Source of the DNA: Lacticaseibacillus zeae DSM 20178 = KCTC 3804 | Lineage (GTDB): Bacteria; Bacillota; Bacilli; Lactobacillales; Lactobacillaceae | Direction of reading: 5' to 3' | Length of the DNA stretch: 64,000 bases | Assembly (NCBI RefSeq): GCF_000260435.1 | Contig: NZ_BACQ01000058.1 | Coordinates: 1-64,000, forward strand | Shown: piece by piece, positions 25,545 to 34,508 of the stretch | Layout: every line of letters starts with the position of its first letter | How positions within the stretch are numbered: position 1 is the stretch's first letter | Made by a program: the position numbers and the translations under genes | The notes under the pieces: generated by a model | Told to the model about the DNA's origin: nothing | The model's input: the letters and a program-made list of their open reading frames with translations, nothing else | Database searches by the model: none

Positions 25545-25650
25545 GCGATTGCGACCAAGGTCCTTACACGCAGGCTTCTGCGCCGGGGAGCGCGTTATGG
25601 TGAGCGTGAACCGACGCAATTAGAAGTCGGCGTGAAGATAGCTTTAGGCG
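25545..25650 (+). repeat. Two partial copies of the palindromic repeat
   Basis: 25545-25602 matches the right half (GCGACCAAGGTCCTTACACGC to GCGCGTTATGG). 25602-25650 matches only the left end (TGAGCGTGAACCGACGC...TAGAAGTCGG). The two halves appear in reversed order, as expected for decay of a tandem array. Confidence 0.7.
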
Positions 25651-25713
25651 AGAGGGCTTCCACCTTGCAAGCACATCATATTAGGCATTCCCCACTTCCC
25701 AATATTCACACCA

Positions 25714-27234
25714 TCAAGCCACGCTTCGCCGGCGGTTCGCAAACTGCGTCAACGCCAAGCCAACAATGAACAACCCTGCAAAGACGACGCAAACGATCAA
25801 GGAAAAGTGCGTTGGGCTGATCATCCCGGTAAGACCATTCATGTAGAAAAACCAGAATAGCGCCATCAACAACGCTAGCAAATGCCCTGAGTTCAGTAAG
25901 CTTCCCATCCCTTGCGCCAATGCAACTGTCGCTACGGCTACGAGTACCAGCTGAAGCGCGACACCAGGCGTCCGGACGATGAAAGGTAACATGATGACTA
26001 GTGCCAATCCGCCGCTGACCAACAATTCGGCCCATTTTTGGCGCTGATTCGCTGCCGGAACCGTATGCAGCCACGACTGCCAGCCGCGTGGTGATGAGCC
26101 TAACGCACTCAGCCATGGCAAGGCCAAAAGCCATACGATCGGCAAGCCCGCTTCTTGTTGTGCTGCGGTGGGAACAAACCAGACAAGCAACCAACTGCCT
26201 AGCAAAAGCGCACGATAACGCCATGAACCGATATGCCACTGACGTTTTGCTTCCACCTGCAGGAGTTGTGCCCACTGAAAATGCCTAGGCTGAATGGGAA
26301 CATAGTCCGCTGGTACTGGAGCGCTAGATGCTGGCGCTTGGACTTGATGCCTTACTTTTAGACTGCCGGTTTGCCGTGCCTTGTGCATCAGCAATGCTGC
26401 TACCAGCGCAATGCCTACCGCAATCAACATCTCACCGAGCATAAATGCCAAGGTTGTCCGGTCAAACGCCACGGGGCCAAAATGTAGCGACAGCTTGCCT
26501 TGCTGTCCTGCATAACTGCTGAACATTTGAATCCCATCGATCGGGCGACCGATGACATGTTCACTAGCGCGACTGACCGTATCCTGCAGTGACGTCAATC
26601 CGCTGAGACTCAACAAGCGATGCCAAAATGCGTGCGGCTCCGATAGCTGCGTGGCATACACATACAGGAGACCGAACATAAAGACTGTGACCAACCCACT
26701 GCTGCGTTTAGCTGTGATACTTTCGACCAGCAACGCCAGCGCCGCAATCAAGGCCATACTTGGCAACAAAGCCAAAAACGGCGACAAGAAGGTGGCCAAA
26801 CTAATACCTTGTCTCGGAAACCGGATCACTACCATCAAACCGGTAGCCAACAGTGTTACGAACCACATTGACAGCAACACCAAAAAGTTACCGACAAATA
26901 AAGCCAGTCCATACGATAGCCGCGCAAACCGCGTTGTTGCAATCCATGGCCATACGCCACTAGTGCGATCGGTTTGCAGCGCATTTTCAACCGCGCCTAT
27001 GCCAAAAAATGGCAACGTGAAGCCGAAAATCAGCGCAGCACAGATTGGCAACCAAGTCGGATTATCCGCCTGCCGAAAAATCTTAGGATCTAACGATAGG
27101 ACTTTAATACCGGTGTTAAACCGCGGGGTACACAGAATCGCTAACACGACCACTGTCCCGATCATCAGCCAGAATGAGTGCTGCCGGACTCTTTCTTTGA
27201 ACGATGTTTTGATCATAGTTAACATGCTGATCAC
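25714..27234 (-). CDS. ABC transporter permease (ABC-2-like), 506 aa
   Basis: About 12 hydrophobic helices in two halves joined by a cytosolic linker near residues 270-330. The order (helix near residue 20, extracytoplasmic loop, then six-helix block) is that of ABC-2-type exporters or ABC-type regulators of unknown cargo. The GTG start overlaps the stop of the ATPase gene by four bases. It is the last gene of the PadR-DUF1700-DUF4097-ABC cluster. The substrate is unknown; a role in envelope stress or peptide resistance fits the partners. Confidence 0.8.
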   Translation of the reverse strand: MISMLTMIKTSFKERVRQHSFWLMIGTVVVLAILCTPRFNTGIKVLSLDPKIFRQADNPTWLPICAALIFGFTLPFFGIGAVENALQTDRTSGVWPWIATTRFARLSYGLALFVGNFLVLLSMWFVTLLATGLMVVIRFPRQGISLATFLSPFLALLPSMALIAALALLVESITAKRSSGLVTVFMFGLLYVYATQLSEPHAFWHRLLSLSGLTSLQDTVSRASEHVIGRPIDGIQMFSSYAGQQGKLSLHFGPVAFDRTTLAFMLGEMLIAVGIALVAALLMHKARQTGSLKVRHQVQAPASSAPVPADYVPIQPRHFQWAQLLQVEAKRQWHIGSWRYRALLLGSWLLVWFVPTAAQQEAGLPIVWLLALPWLSALGSSPRGWQSWLHTVPAANQRQKWAELLVSGGLALVIMLPFIVRTPGVALQLVLVAVATVALAQGMGSLLNSGHLLALLMALFWFFYMNGLTGMISPTHFSLIVCVVFAGLFIVGLALTQFANRRRSVA

Positions 27235-28091
27235 CGGCTTTCCAAAGCACTTAACGTTGCGTCTTCCAACGTGGGCGTCACCGCTACTGCCTGAGGTGTT
27301 GGTGATTGCTTGGCAACGGTTCGAATATGAATGCCATCAGTGGCTTGCCGCATTTCGCTCATCGCCTGATCGGTCTGCGGTTCCGTCCCTTGCGGCAGCA
27401 CATACTCCCACACGTGACCCGTCGCGGCTTGAATCAGTGCCGGCGCAGTGCCTTGGAAGACCAACTGCCCGCCTTTTAGCAACAACAATTGACTGGCAAC
27501 GGCTTCGACATCCGAAACAATGTGCGTCGACAACAACACAATCCGTGTTTGCGCGAGTTCACTTAACAAATTGCGCATCATAATCCGTTCAATCGGATCA
27601 AGTCCGGCAGACGGTTCGTCGACAATGATGATTTTGGGATCGCCTAATAATGCGGCCGCCAAGCCCACACGTTGCCGCATGCCGCCGGAAAATCCGCCTA
27701 AACGTGCATGGGCGGCACCCTGCAAATGCATTTGCTGCAACAGTGCCTTAATTTGGCGATCAGCCTTGGTCGTTGGCAACCCTTTAAGCGCGGCCAAATA
27801 TTGCAAATACTCCGTCGCGGTCAACTGGGGAATAATCGGTACGGTTTGCGGCATATAACCCAATACCCGCCGCATTTTGCCAGGATGCCGTAAAATGCTT
27901 TGGCCATTCAGCAAAACGTCGCCAGCCGTGGGGCGCATTAACGTTGCCAAAATTTTCATAAACGTCGACTTACCAGCGCCATTTGGTCCAATCAAGCCAA
28001 CTAAGCCGCCACTTTCAATTGTCACCGAAACATGATTCAAGGCCATTTTATTGTGAAATTGCATGGTCAAATTTTTCGTTGTTAGTTTCAT
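27231..28091 (-). CDS. ABC transporter ATP-binding protein (CcmA/BcrA-like)
   Basis: 286 aa. Walker A GPNGAGKST, signature GGFSGGMRQR, Walker B IIIVDEPSAGLDP and the switch H in LLSTHIV are intact. A roughly 70-residue C-terminal extension follows the ATPase core, as in BcrA/LptB-like exporters. The ATG at 28091 is nine bases after GGAGG; an upstream TTG lies within that site. It is paired with the permease gene that overlaps its end. Confidence 0.88.
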   Translation of the reverse strand: MKLTTKNLTMQFHNKMALNHVSVTIESGGLVGLIGPNGAGKSTFMKILATLMRPTAGDVLLNGQSILRHPGKMRRVLGYMPQTVPIIPQLTATEYLQYLAALKGLPTTKADRQIKALLQQMHLQGAAHARLGGFSGGMRQRVGLAAALLGDPKIIIVDEPSAGLDPIERIMMRNLLSELAQTRIVLLSTHIVSDVEAVASQLLLLKGGQLVFQGTAPALIQAATGHVWEYVLPQGTEPQTDQAMSEMRQATDGIHIRTVAKQSPTPQAVAVTPTLEDATLSALESR

Positions 28092-28112
28092 AAAAATCAA
28101 CCTCCGAACGCG

Positions 28113-28982
28113 TTATTTCACCTGATTGTCGCCATTATGCGTCACTAGGCGAAGCTGCGTATCAGCTCGCCGGTTATAAGTAACGTTATTTTCAGTTGTG
28201 GCATGTGTAAATACCTTGTTATCGCCAGAACCGGTGCGTAAGTCATAGCCACTCTGCTTATCCGCGTCGGTGACGACATTATCGCCATACGTATTATTAA
28301 CCTGATTCTTCCCTTTCAGTTCAGTGTGCGTCATGTGAAAATCGCCACTGCTCAAAGTAAATTGCCCCTGATTGATCGTGCTGTCGGTGACAAACAGATC
28401 GCCATATTTTGTCGTGACTTTTGGTTCATGCAATGTCGCGTTCGTCACGCGGACATTGCCGGAGTCTGACTGCAATTGCAACTGTGCCTGCTGAACATGG
28501 CTGACCGTCATATCCCCGCTGGTTGCACTGAGCTTAAGCCGAGTGGTTTTGGCAACGGCATACGTCAAGTTACCGGAGCTAGTGTGCACTGCCGCCGCTG
28601 TGATGGCTCGATCGCGCGGAACTGTAATCGTAATTTGCGGTGCGCGCGTCTGGCCGAGCATCATGCCAAAAATCGGCTTTCCTTTTTGCGTTAACTTGAG
28701 CTGACCGGAACGAACCGTCTGCTTAACGTGTCCGGATCCAACCGATGTAACTTGAACGCGATATTGCGCGCCGGTTTTCACGACCACGTCCATATCATTG
28801 GCAGTCACCGAGAGTCGTGAGAACGGTTTGACCTGTTGCGTTTTGGTCGTCGGATTGGCAATAATGGGTTGCCCGTGTACCACTGCAATCGGCTGCAACC
28901 CATCATGGGCGGCACCGATGCCAAGCATAGCCAAGCCAAGCACAATTAGCAGCGCCCCAATTGCGAGTAATCTTTTCATCAT
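28113..28982 (-). CDS. Membrane-anchored DUF4097-type beta-repeat protein
   Basis: 289 aa. One N-terminal helix (residues 1-25) is followed by a long run of short beta repeats: SSGNLTY, TSGDMTV, DSGNVRV, KYGDLFV, SSGDFHM, TYGDNVV and GSGDNKV. These form the right-handed solenoid typical of DUF4097/LiaG-like proteins, placed outside the membrane. The ATG overlaps the stop of the DUF1700 gene by four bases. In relatives such proteins accompany DUF1700 and PadR or LiaRS genes and respond to envelope stress. Confidence 0.85.
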   Translation of the reverse strand: MMKRLLAIGALLIVLGLAMLGIGAAHDGLQPIAVVHGQPIIANPTTKTQQVKPFSRLSVTANDMDVVVKTGAQYRVQVTSVGSGHVKQTVRSGQLKLTQKGKPIFGMMLGQTRAPQITITVPRDRAITAAAVHTSSGNLTYAVAKTTRLKLSATSGDMTVSHVQQAQLQLQSDSGNVRVTNATLHEPKVTTKYGDLFVTDSTINQGQFTLSSGDFHMTHTELKGKNQVNNTYGDNVVTDADKQSGYDLRTGSGDNKVFTHATTENNVTYNRRADTQLRLVTHNGDNQVK

Positions 28983-29599
28983 AATTGGGTCACCTCCAAA
29001 TGTTGCTTGCGGATGTGTCGATAGATCCACCGGAAGAAGCGGGCCACCACGTTAAACATGCCTTGTGTCGTCCATTTCAATAACGGTATCAGGAAAAGTC
29101 CCACGCCAATGGCTGCGATCCCTAAACCCACGTAGCTCAACGCCACCATGGGATGAGCCAGCAGGAACAGTCCGGCGAAGATCGAGAAGGCGCCAACGCC
29201 CAAGCCCAGACCAGTGGCACCGGCAAGCACCAGCAGAATCGCCAAGCTGACTGCCGCAATCACAATCAGCAGTGCCAAAACGATCACAAACAACGCAATG
29301 GCAACCGGAACCGTCATCGGTGCTGACAAAATCGCCAATACAATGGTCTTAATTTGCCGAGCATTGGCTTTAGGCGACGCCGCGGAGCCAGAAGCCGTGC
29401 TGCTTTTAATGGCATAATCTGCCAAAATCTGGCGACCAAGCTGCTGCGGTGTGCCGAGCGCCTTGGTAATTGCATCGCCGTCCGTCAAGCCGCCATCTTC
29501 GGCATAATCCTGAAAAAAGGCAACGGCTTCTGCCCGTTCATCGCTGGTTAGCGGTGACAGTATTTGCATTAATGCCTGAAAATAAGCTTCACTACTCAT
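28979..29599 (-). CDS. DUF1700 (HAAS-domain) membrane protein
   Basis: 206 aa. Residues 1-60 form the helical cytosolic domain with LTSDERAEAVAFFQDYAEDGG and ALGTPQQLGRQI, diagnostic of the DUF1700/HAAS family. About four to five helices follow between residues 85 and 185, with a basic tail. It overlaps the padR stop by four bases and the DUF4097 start by four, giving a coupled chain. DUF1700 proteins are thought to work with the PadR regulator and the beta-repeat partner. Confidence 0.88.
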   Translation of the reverse strand: MSSEAYFQALMQILSPLTSDERAEAVAFFQDYAEDGGLTDGDAITKALGTPQQLGRQILADYAIKSSTASGSAASPKANARQIKTIVLAILSAPMTVPVAIALFVIVLALLIVIAAVSLAILLVLAGATGLGLGVGAFSIFAGLFLLAHPMVALSYVGLGIAAIGVGLFLIPLLKWTTQGMFNVVARFFRWIYRHIRKQHLEVTQL

Positions 29600-29934
29600 A
29601 ACCGTTTCTCCTCCTTCGCTTGGTTACCTGCGTCGGGCAGAAAATGCTCAATCTGCTGCTTGAAAGTCTGCCAATTGGTTTCGGTTTCCTGTAACAACTT
29701 GGTTCCGACAGGCGTAATCCGATAATAGCGACGATTGCGCCCTTCGTATGGCTGATCGTAAGTCGTTAGCGCACCTTGAGCTTTTAACCGGCGCAACACC
29801 GGGTACAACGTGGAAGGGGAAATGCTAATCACCGCTTGAATTTGTTGGGTCAGTGCGTATCCGTATGCATCGGATTTTTTCAACACGGCCAGCACAATGC
29901 CATCTAATAGTTCCGCACTGAGCGGCATACTCAT
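29596..29934 (-). CDS. PadR-family transcriptional regulator
   Basis: 112 aa. The winged-helix PadR core is clear: LDGIVLAVLKKSDAYGYALTQ, ISPSTLYPVLRRLKAQGAL and EGRNRRYYRITPVG. The short C-terminal dimerisation helix puts it in PadR subfamily 2. The ATG at 29934 is set by AAGGAGG upstream. It is first in the operon and probably represses it through the palindrome at 29969-29989. Confidence 0.92.
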   Translation of the reverse strand: MSMPLSAELLDGIVLAVLKKSDAYGYALTQQIQAVISISPSTLYPVLRRLKAQGALTTYDQPYEGRNRRYYRITPVGTKLLQETETNWQTFKQQIEHFLPDAGNQAKEEKRL

Positions 29935-29968
29935 GAACCCAACCTCCTTCCTTATTACATCATCGCCT

Positions 29969-29989
29969 ATATTATACGGCATATAATAT
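29969..29989. promoter_or_regulatory. Perfect palindrome over the padR promoter
   Basis: ATATTATA and TATAATAT flank a five-base centre. Each arm contains a TATAAT -10 hexamer, so a bound repressor would cover the promoter of the padR operon. It lies 35 nt upstream of the padR start. Confidence 0.7.
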
Positions 29990-30044
29990 CATATGCAAGA
30001 AAGCTAGGTGAAAAAGGCCAAACTCTTTGACAGTTATAAGCACG

Positions 30045-30082
30045 AAAAAAGGCCAACTCCTTCATACCAAAGGGATTGGCCG
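30045..30082 (-). terminator. Terminator of the five-gene Ssu-like operon
   Basis: On the minus strand GGCCAATCCC pairs with GGAGTTGGCC around an 11-nt loop, followed by six T. Confidence 0.85.
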
Positions 30083-30127
30083 CTTAACGATATTTTGCGA
30101 TTTATCGTAAACTTTCACATATAAGGT

Positions 30128-31096
30128 CTATTCATCGACTAACGTTGTTTTCATATCCACTTCCTTGGTGACAACACCAGCTTGATACAGCGCCTTGGCA
30201 ATGGCGTTTTCTTCGGCGACAATTGTGCTGTTGCCGTCAATAAGCGTCATGGAATAGGTTCGCCGTTCGACCATTTTTTGGATCACCTCATCCGAAAGCT
30301 TGAGGGTCTTGCTCAACATGGCAATCAGTTGGGTATGATGCGCATTCGCCCACGTCATGTCGTCATTCAACGCTGTGGTCAACAACTTACTTAATGATGT
30401 GTGATTCTTGGCATAGCTTTGCGTTGAAATCAGGAAGTCCCGGTTTTTGGACAGGCCGGTGCCGTTGGTCAGCAGCTTGGCATTGTTGTTCACTTGCGCG
30501 GTTGCCGTGTACGGATCCCATGTGACCCAAGCATCCACACTGCCTTTTGCAAAAGCAACCGACGCCGAACTCTGATCCATATTCACCAACTTGACATCGC
30601 TGGTTGATAGTCCGGCTTTCTTGAGCGCCTGCATGATCAGGTACTGGGCAGCAGTGCCTTTTTGATAAGCAATCGTCCTGCCTTTGAGTTGCTTGAGACT
30701 GGTGATGCCGCTATTTTTGCCAACCAGAATGCCGCTGCCGTATTCTTTCGTGGCACCTGTCGCAATCAAAGCAATATCGGTACCGGACGCTTTAGCCGTG
30801 ACCGGTGGCGTGTCGCCAACTCGCGCATAGTCAATGGCGCCGCTTTTAAGAGCGGTCATCAGTGCCGCGCCATCCGAGAATTCCTTGAAGACGACTTGAT
30901 AGCCTTTTGCCTTCAATTTCTTGGCTAGTTCGCCGCGCTGGCGGGAGATGTCCACCGGGTCGGCTTTTTGGTAGCCAATCGTGACGGTTTCCTGATTGGT
31001 CGAAGCCGTGGTGGTTTGGGTATAGCCATACACGGCAACGCTGAACCACGTAATGAGCCCGACTAACAGTAAAATGAATCGAAATTTACGCTTCAT
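30128..31096 (-). CDS. SsuA/TauA-like ABC substrate-binding protein
   Basis: 322 aa. An N-terminal hydrophobic segment (residues 7-24) lacks a lipobox Cys, so it is either an uncleaved anchor or a Sec signal. The core matches NMT1/SsuA-like proteins: TIGYQKADP, DYARVGDTPPVTA, LKGRTIAYQKGTAAQYL and VDAWVTWDPYTATAQ. Such proteins bind sulfonates, taurine, nitrate or thiamin precursors; the sulfonate branch fits best. The gene overlaps the ligase gene by 11 bases and closes the operon. Confidence 0.85.
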   Translation of the reverse strand: MKRKFRFILLLVGLITWFSVAVYGYTQTTTASTNQETVTIGYQKADPVDISRQRGELAKKLKAKGYQVVFKEFSDGAALMTALKSGAIDYARVGDTPPVTAKASGTDIALIATGATKEYGSGILVGKNSGITSLKQLKGRTIAYQKGTAAQYLIMQALKKAGLSTSDVKLVNMDQSSASVAFAKGSVDAWVTWDPYTATAQVNNNAKLLTNGTGLSKNRDFLISTQSYAKNHTSLSKLLTTALNDDMTWANAHHTQLIAMLSKTLKLSDEVIQKMVERRTYSMTLIDGNSTIVAEENAIAKALYQAGVVTKEVDMKTTLVDE

Positions 31097-32618
31097 AAAG
31101 TTTCCCGCCTCGCATGAGTTGGTCGCGTAGTTTCGGTCGCAAAACCTTGCCAGTGGTATTCACTGGAAAAGCTTTAACAAACACGACTTCGGTCGGACAT
31201 TCGTAAGCAGCAAGGTGGTGGCGGGCAAAATCGAGTAAGTCAGCCTTGGCATTTTGCGGATCAGCAGTTGGATCCTGTCGAATGACCACAGCCGTGACGG
31301 CCTCTCCGTACAGATTGTCCGGTAACCCAATGACCGCCACTTGTGCGATCCAATCCAATTCATTAAGCACATTTTCGACTTTGGCCGGTGCCACCTTTTC
31401 ACCGCCACGATTGATCATCTCTTTGCGGCGGCCTTTGACAAACAGGTAGCCGTCTTGATCCAGATAGCCGATATCACCGGTCAAGAACCAGCCATCGGCA
31501 AATGAATCAGGATGGGGCTCGAGATAATCGTGAATCACGTGGTCGCCGCGAAGGACAATCTCGCCTTCGACAAAAGGTTTTTTGGTCAACATGCCGTCTG
31601 CCAATCTGATACGTAGGTCCGTGCCAACCGGTTTGCCCGCTGACCCGATTTTGGGTGCCTGAATCGGATTTAGGGTGCTTTGGCTGGCTGTTTCCGTCAT
31701 GCCGTATCCTTCCAAAACCTGCGTGTGAAACCGCGATTGAAACGCCACGAGTTTGTCTTCCGGCAAGGCGAAAGAAGAACTGCGGACAAACCGCAAATGG
31801 ATATTGTCGTGATACGCTTTTAAGGCATTTTGGTTCATGAGCAGAATCGAAATGATCGTCGGAACCACCGACACCCAGGTCACGTGATTGTCTTCGATAG
31901 TTGGCCAAAAGGCACTTGCCGAAAACATGGGCGCAATGACCAATTTACCGCCGGATAGTCGGGTGGCCAAAACCGAAATCACCTGTGCATTAATATGAAA
32001 CATCGGCATCACAACCATTGCCGTGTCATCTGGCGTTAGCGCGTGGCTCATAATGTCATAGTGGGCTGCGTTAACCAGCATTCGGTGCGTCAGGCCGACA
32101 CGTTTCGGTTTACCGGTGGTACCTGAGGTGTTCAGAATTAAGGCCAGATCATCTTCGCGCGGCGCCATTTGTGGGGCGTTGATGCGATAAGCCAGCTGGC
32201 CGGCATCGGTTAGGATGGCCAATTCCGGCATGGTATGCAAGCGAACCCGCGCCCATGGGATCAAGGGGGCTTCCATGGCTTCTCCCAGAGCTGGCAGGGT
32301 GATGACCGCTTGATAGTGATAAGTGGTCCACTCGTCGAGTAATTCTGGCACCGGCGTTTTAGCCGCGATCGGATGGGCGACCGCACCAATTTCCCAAAGT
32401 GCCTGATTAAGCGGCAGGAAAACCGGTGAATTCGGCAAGACGATCAAAACCTGATCCCCGGCACCGATTTTCTGTTCGGCAAATTGCTCGCGTAAGGCGG
32501 CAACATCTTCTTCTAAGTCGCGCCCCGTGTACCACGTATTGGCAGCAACGGACTTAACTAAGGGATAATCACGATGATTGATGAGATTCTGAGATAACTG
32601 ATCGGTGAGCTTGCTCAT
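31086..32618 (-). CDS. Acyl-adenylate-forming ligase (acyl-CoA synthetase, ANL superfamily)
   Basis: 510 aa. The P-loop motif NTSGTTGKPKRVGLTH, GYGMTETAS (A5), FLTGDIGYLD (A7), KGRRKEMINRGGEKVAP (A8/A10 region) and the C-terminal catalytic Lys in NTTGKVLRPKLRD are all intact, so it should be active. It looks closest to the oxalyl/medium-chain acyl-CoA synthetase group. The start at 32618 has a strong AAAGGAG but lies 50 bases inside the acyltransferase gene. Pairing with a membrane acyltransferase suggests it activates the acyl group to be transferred; the substrate is unknown. Confidence 0.85.
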   Translation of the reverse strand: MSKLTDQLSQNLINHRDYPLVKSVAANTWYTGRDLEEDVAALREQFAEQKIGAGDQVLIVLPNSPVFLPLNQALWEIGAVAHPIAAKTPVPELLDEWTTYHYQAVITLPALGEAMEAPLIPWARVRLHTMPELAILTDAGQLAYRINAPQMAPREDDLALILNTSGTTGKPKRVGLTHRMLVNAAHYDIMSHALTPDDTAMVVMPMFHINAQVISVLATRLSGGKLVIAPMFSASAFWPTIEDNHVTWVSVVPTIISILLMNQNALKAYHDNIHLRFVRSSSFALPEDKLVAFQSRFHTQVLEGYGMTETASQSTLNPIQAPKIGSAGKPVGTDLRIRLADGMLTKKPFVEGEIVLRGDHVIHDYLEPHPDSFADGWFLTGDIGYLDQDGYLFVKGRRKEMINRGGEKVAPAKVENVLNELDWIAQVAVIGLPDNLYGEAVTAVVIRQDPTADPQNAKADLLDFARHHLAAYECPTEVVFVKAFPVNTTGKVLRPKLRDQLMRGGKLYEA

Positions 32619-33807
32619 GATTCAGGACTCCTTTCGCAGATAACGACAACGATTGCGGACGGCCTATTAGCCACCCAAACGGTGAAACTTTGTAACAGAA
32701 CCAGGCAATCCCAAAAGAGACGCCGAGAATACCGAGATAACCAACCGGTAGCAGTAACATCAGGGTCAGATTGCTAAGATGTAGCAATCCCAGCACCCCG
32801 CTTAATAACGACAGTGCGATCGTTTGGCAAAGATAGACCCCAAAAGAAACTTGGGCGCCATTGCCAACTAAGCGGGCGAACCAATGCTTGGGCTGCTTGG
32901 CATGCCAGGTAGCATACTTTTGGCCAAGTAGTGCCACAAAGGCAATCATCACCACGTCGTAGACCAGCATGTAGGGCTGATGCGGTGAAACGGCGGCGCT
33001 ATGGGTCATGCCCAAAATCTGTTTATTAAAGACATAAAGCCCAATTGTGCCAAAACTGAGTATCAATGTGCTGATGCCGATGAGCGTTTGATGATCCAGC
33101 AACCAATTCTTGACTGACTTAGCATGTAAGCTGAAAAGACCACCGGCAATGAAGAAGAATTGATACGTGAAGACATTGACGCCATAAGCACGGAACCACC
33201 ATAGCCAACCACTGGTATCAATGTGGGGCAGTCCGTATTTAATCCCGGCCACAATCATCAGTTGTAAGCCAAAACTGGCCAGTGCCAAGACGCCGTGACG
33301 CCCTTCTGTCTTTTTGAATAACCAGAGCATCGCCGGAAACAACAGATACAGTTGCATCGTAACCAAGACATAGTATAGATAGAACTGATCGCCGTGCAGG
33401 ATAGCGCTGAGATAGTCCGGCCAGAAATTAGCAATGGTGAAACCGCCAATACCAAGCAAGATGGATCCGATCATCAACAACGTATTCCACAAAACATAGG
33501 GAATGCCGACAGTTGTGAACCTTTTTTTGAAGAACAACGGCCAATTACGTTTCCGCGAAAAGTACACCATGGTCAGAACCAGTCCGGTCATGAACATGAA
33601 GCCCATCCGCGTGAAGTGGATCATCAAGTGCGTGGCAAGTAAGGCGGTGCTTGCGAATCCGGATGACAGCTGATGCTCAAACGCGGTTGTCGTATGATTC
33701 AACAAGACCCCGGCAATGAAAATCAGTCGCATCAAGTCAATTTCATATAGGTAACGATGCTTCTTAGAGGGCTTGGCAGCAGTAGCGGTTAATACTGGCT
33801 CTTTCAT
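32569..33807 (-). CDS. Membrane acyltransferase, acyltransferase-3 family (OatA-like membrane domain)
   Basis: 412 aa with about ten helices. The N-terminal motif RYLYEIDLMRLIFIAGVLLNHTT contains the family Arg-x10-His arrangement. There is no C-terminal SGNH domain, so transfer must be done by the membrane domain itself. These enzymes move acetyl or other acyl groups across or onto surface glycans and lipids. The first four bases overlap the ATPase gene, and the 3' end overlaps the ligase gene by 50 bases. An acyltransferase inside an ABC operon is unusual. Confidence 0.82.
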   Translation of the reverse strand: MKEPVLTATAAKPSKKHRYLYEIDLMRLIFIAGVLLNHTTTAFEHQLSSGFASTALLATHLMIHFTRMGFMFMTGLVLTMVYFSRKRNWPLFFKKRFTTVGIPYVLWNTLLMIGSILLGIGGFTIANFWPDYLSAILHGDQFYLYYVLVTMQLYLLFPAMLWLFKKTEGRHGVLALASFGLQLMIVAGIKYGLPHIDTSGWLWWFRAYGVNVFTYQFFFIAGGLFSLHAKSVKNWLLDHQTLIGISTLILSFGTIGLYVFNKQILGMTHSAAVSPHQPYMLVYDVVMIAFVALLGQKYATWHAKQPKHWFARLVGNGAQVSFGVYLCQTIALSLLSGVLGLLHLSNLTLMLLLPVGYLGILGVSFGIAWFCYKVSPFGWLIGRPQSLSLSAKGVLNHEQAHRSVISESHQSS

Positions 33808-34508
33808 GAGGTCACCGGCTCTTCTGACAGGATTGCTTGCAACACCCGAGCGGCGGTTTGCGCCACTGCTTCAGGCGACTGCCCGCGGGCACCGGTCGTT
33901 TCGGCGACCAACTGGCCATCCCTGACGACGATAATCCGATCTGCCATGCGGGCTGCTTCGTTGACATCATGCGTGATGAGCAACGTACTCAGCTTTTGCT
34001 CGGTAAAAATTTTCAAAATGAGATCCTGCATCCGCTGCCGGGTCAACGCATCTAACGCGCCCAGCGGTTCATCGAGGAGCAACAATTGCGGCTTAGCCAA
34101 TAACGCCCGGGCCAACGCCAGCCGCTGCTTTTGCCCGCCGGAAAGTTGAGCCGGATAACCGGTGCTTTTATCGGTTAAGCCAACTGCATGCAAGAGGCTC
34201 TTCGCCTCGCTGATGACTTCCGGATCGCGATTCTTAAACGAGACATTATCCAGATTGGTCAGCCACGGTAACAGGCGGTCATTTTGAAACATCACCCGCA
34301 TCACTAAGCCTTTTTCACGACTCAAGTGACCGGCTGTCGGCGCTTCGAGTCCGGCGATCAAGCGTAAAATCGTGCTTTTTCCGCCGCCGCTCATCCCGAC
34401 CAAGGCCAGGAACTCACCTGGGTACAAGTTAAGTTGAATGTCATTCAGGACGGTTTTGTCACCGTATACTTTTTCCACATGTTGCAATTGCACGATTGGA
34501 TTGGTCAT
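33804..34508 (-). CDS. SsuB/TauB-like ABC transporter ATP-binding protein
   Basis: 234 aa. Walker A GMSGGGKST, Q-loop FQNDRLLPW, signature LSGGQKQR, Walker B LLLLDEPLGALD and switch H in LITHDVNEA. The FQNDRLLPW form of the Q-loop is typical of nitrate/sulfonate/taurine importers. It overlaps both neighbours by four bases. Confidence 0.9.
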   Translation of the reverse strand: MTNPIVQLQHVEKVYGDKTVLNDIQLNLYPGEFLALVGMSGGGKSTILRLIAGLEAPTAGHLSREKGLVMRVMFQNDRLLPWLTNLDNVSFKNRDPEVISEAKSLLHAVGLTDKSTGYPAQLSGGQKQRLALARALLAKPQLLLLDEPLGALDALTRQRMQDLILKIFTEQKLSTLLITHDVNEAARMADRIIVVRDGQLVAETTGARGQSPEAVAQTAARVLQAILSEEPVTS

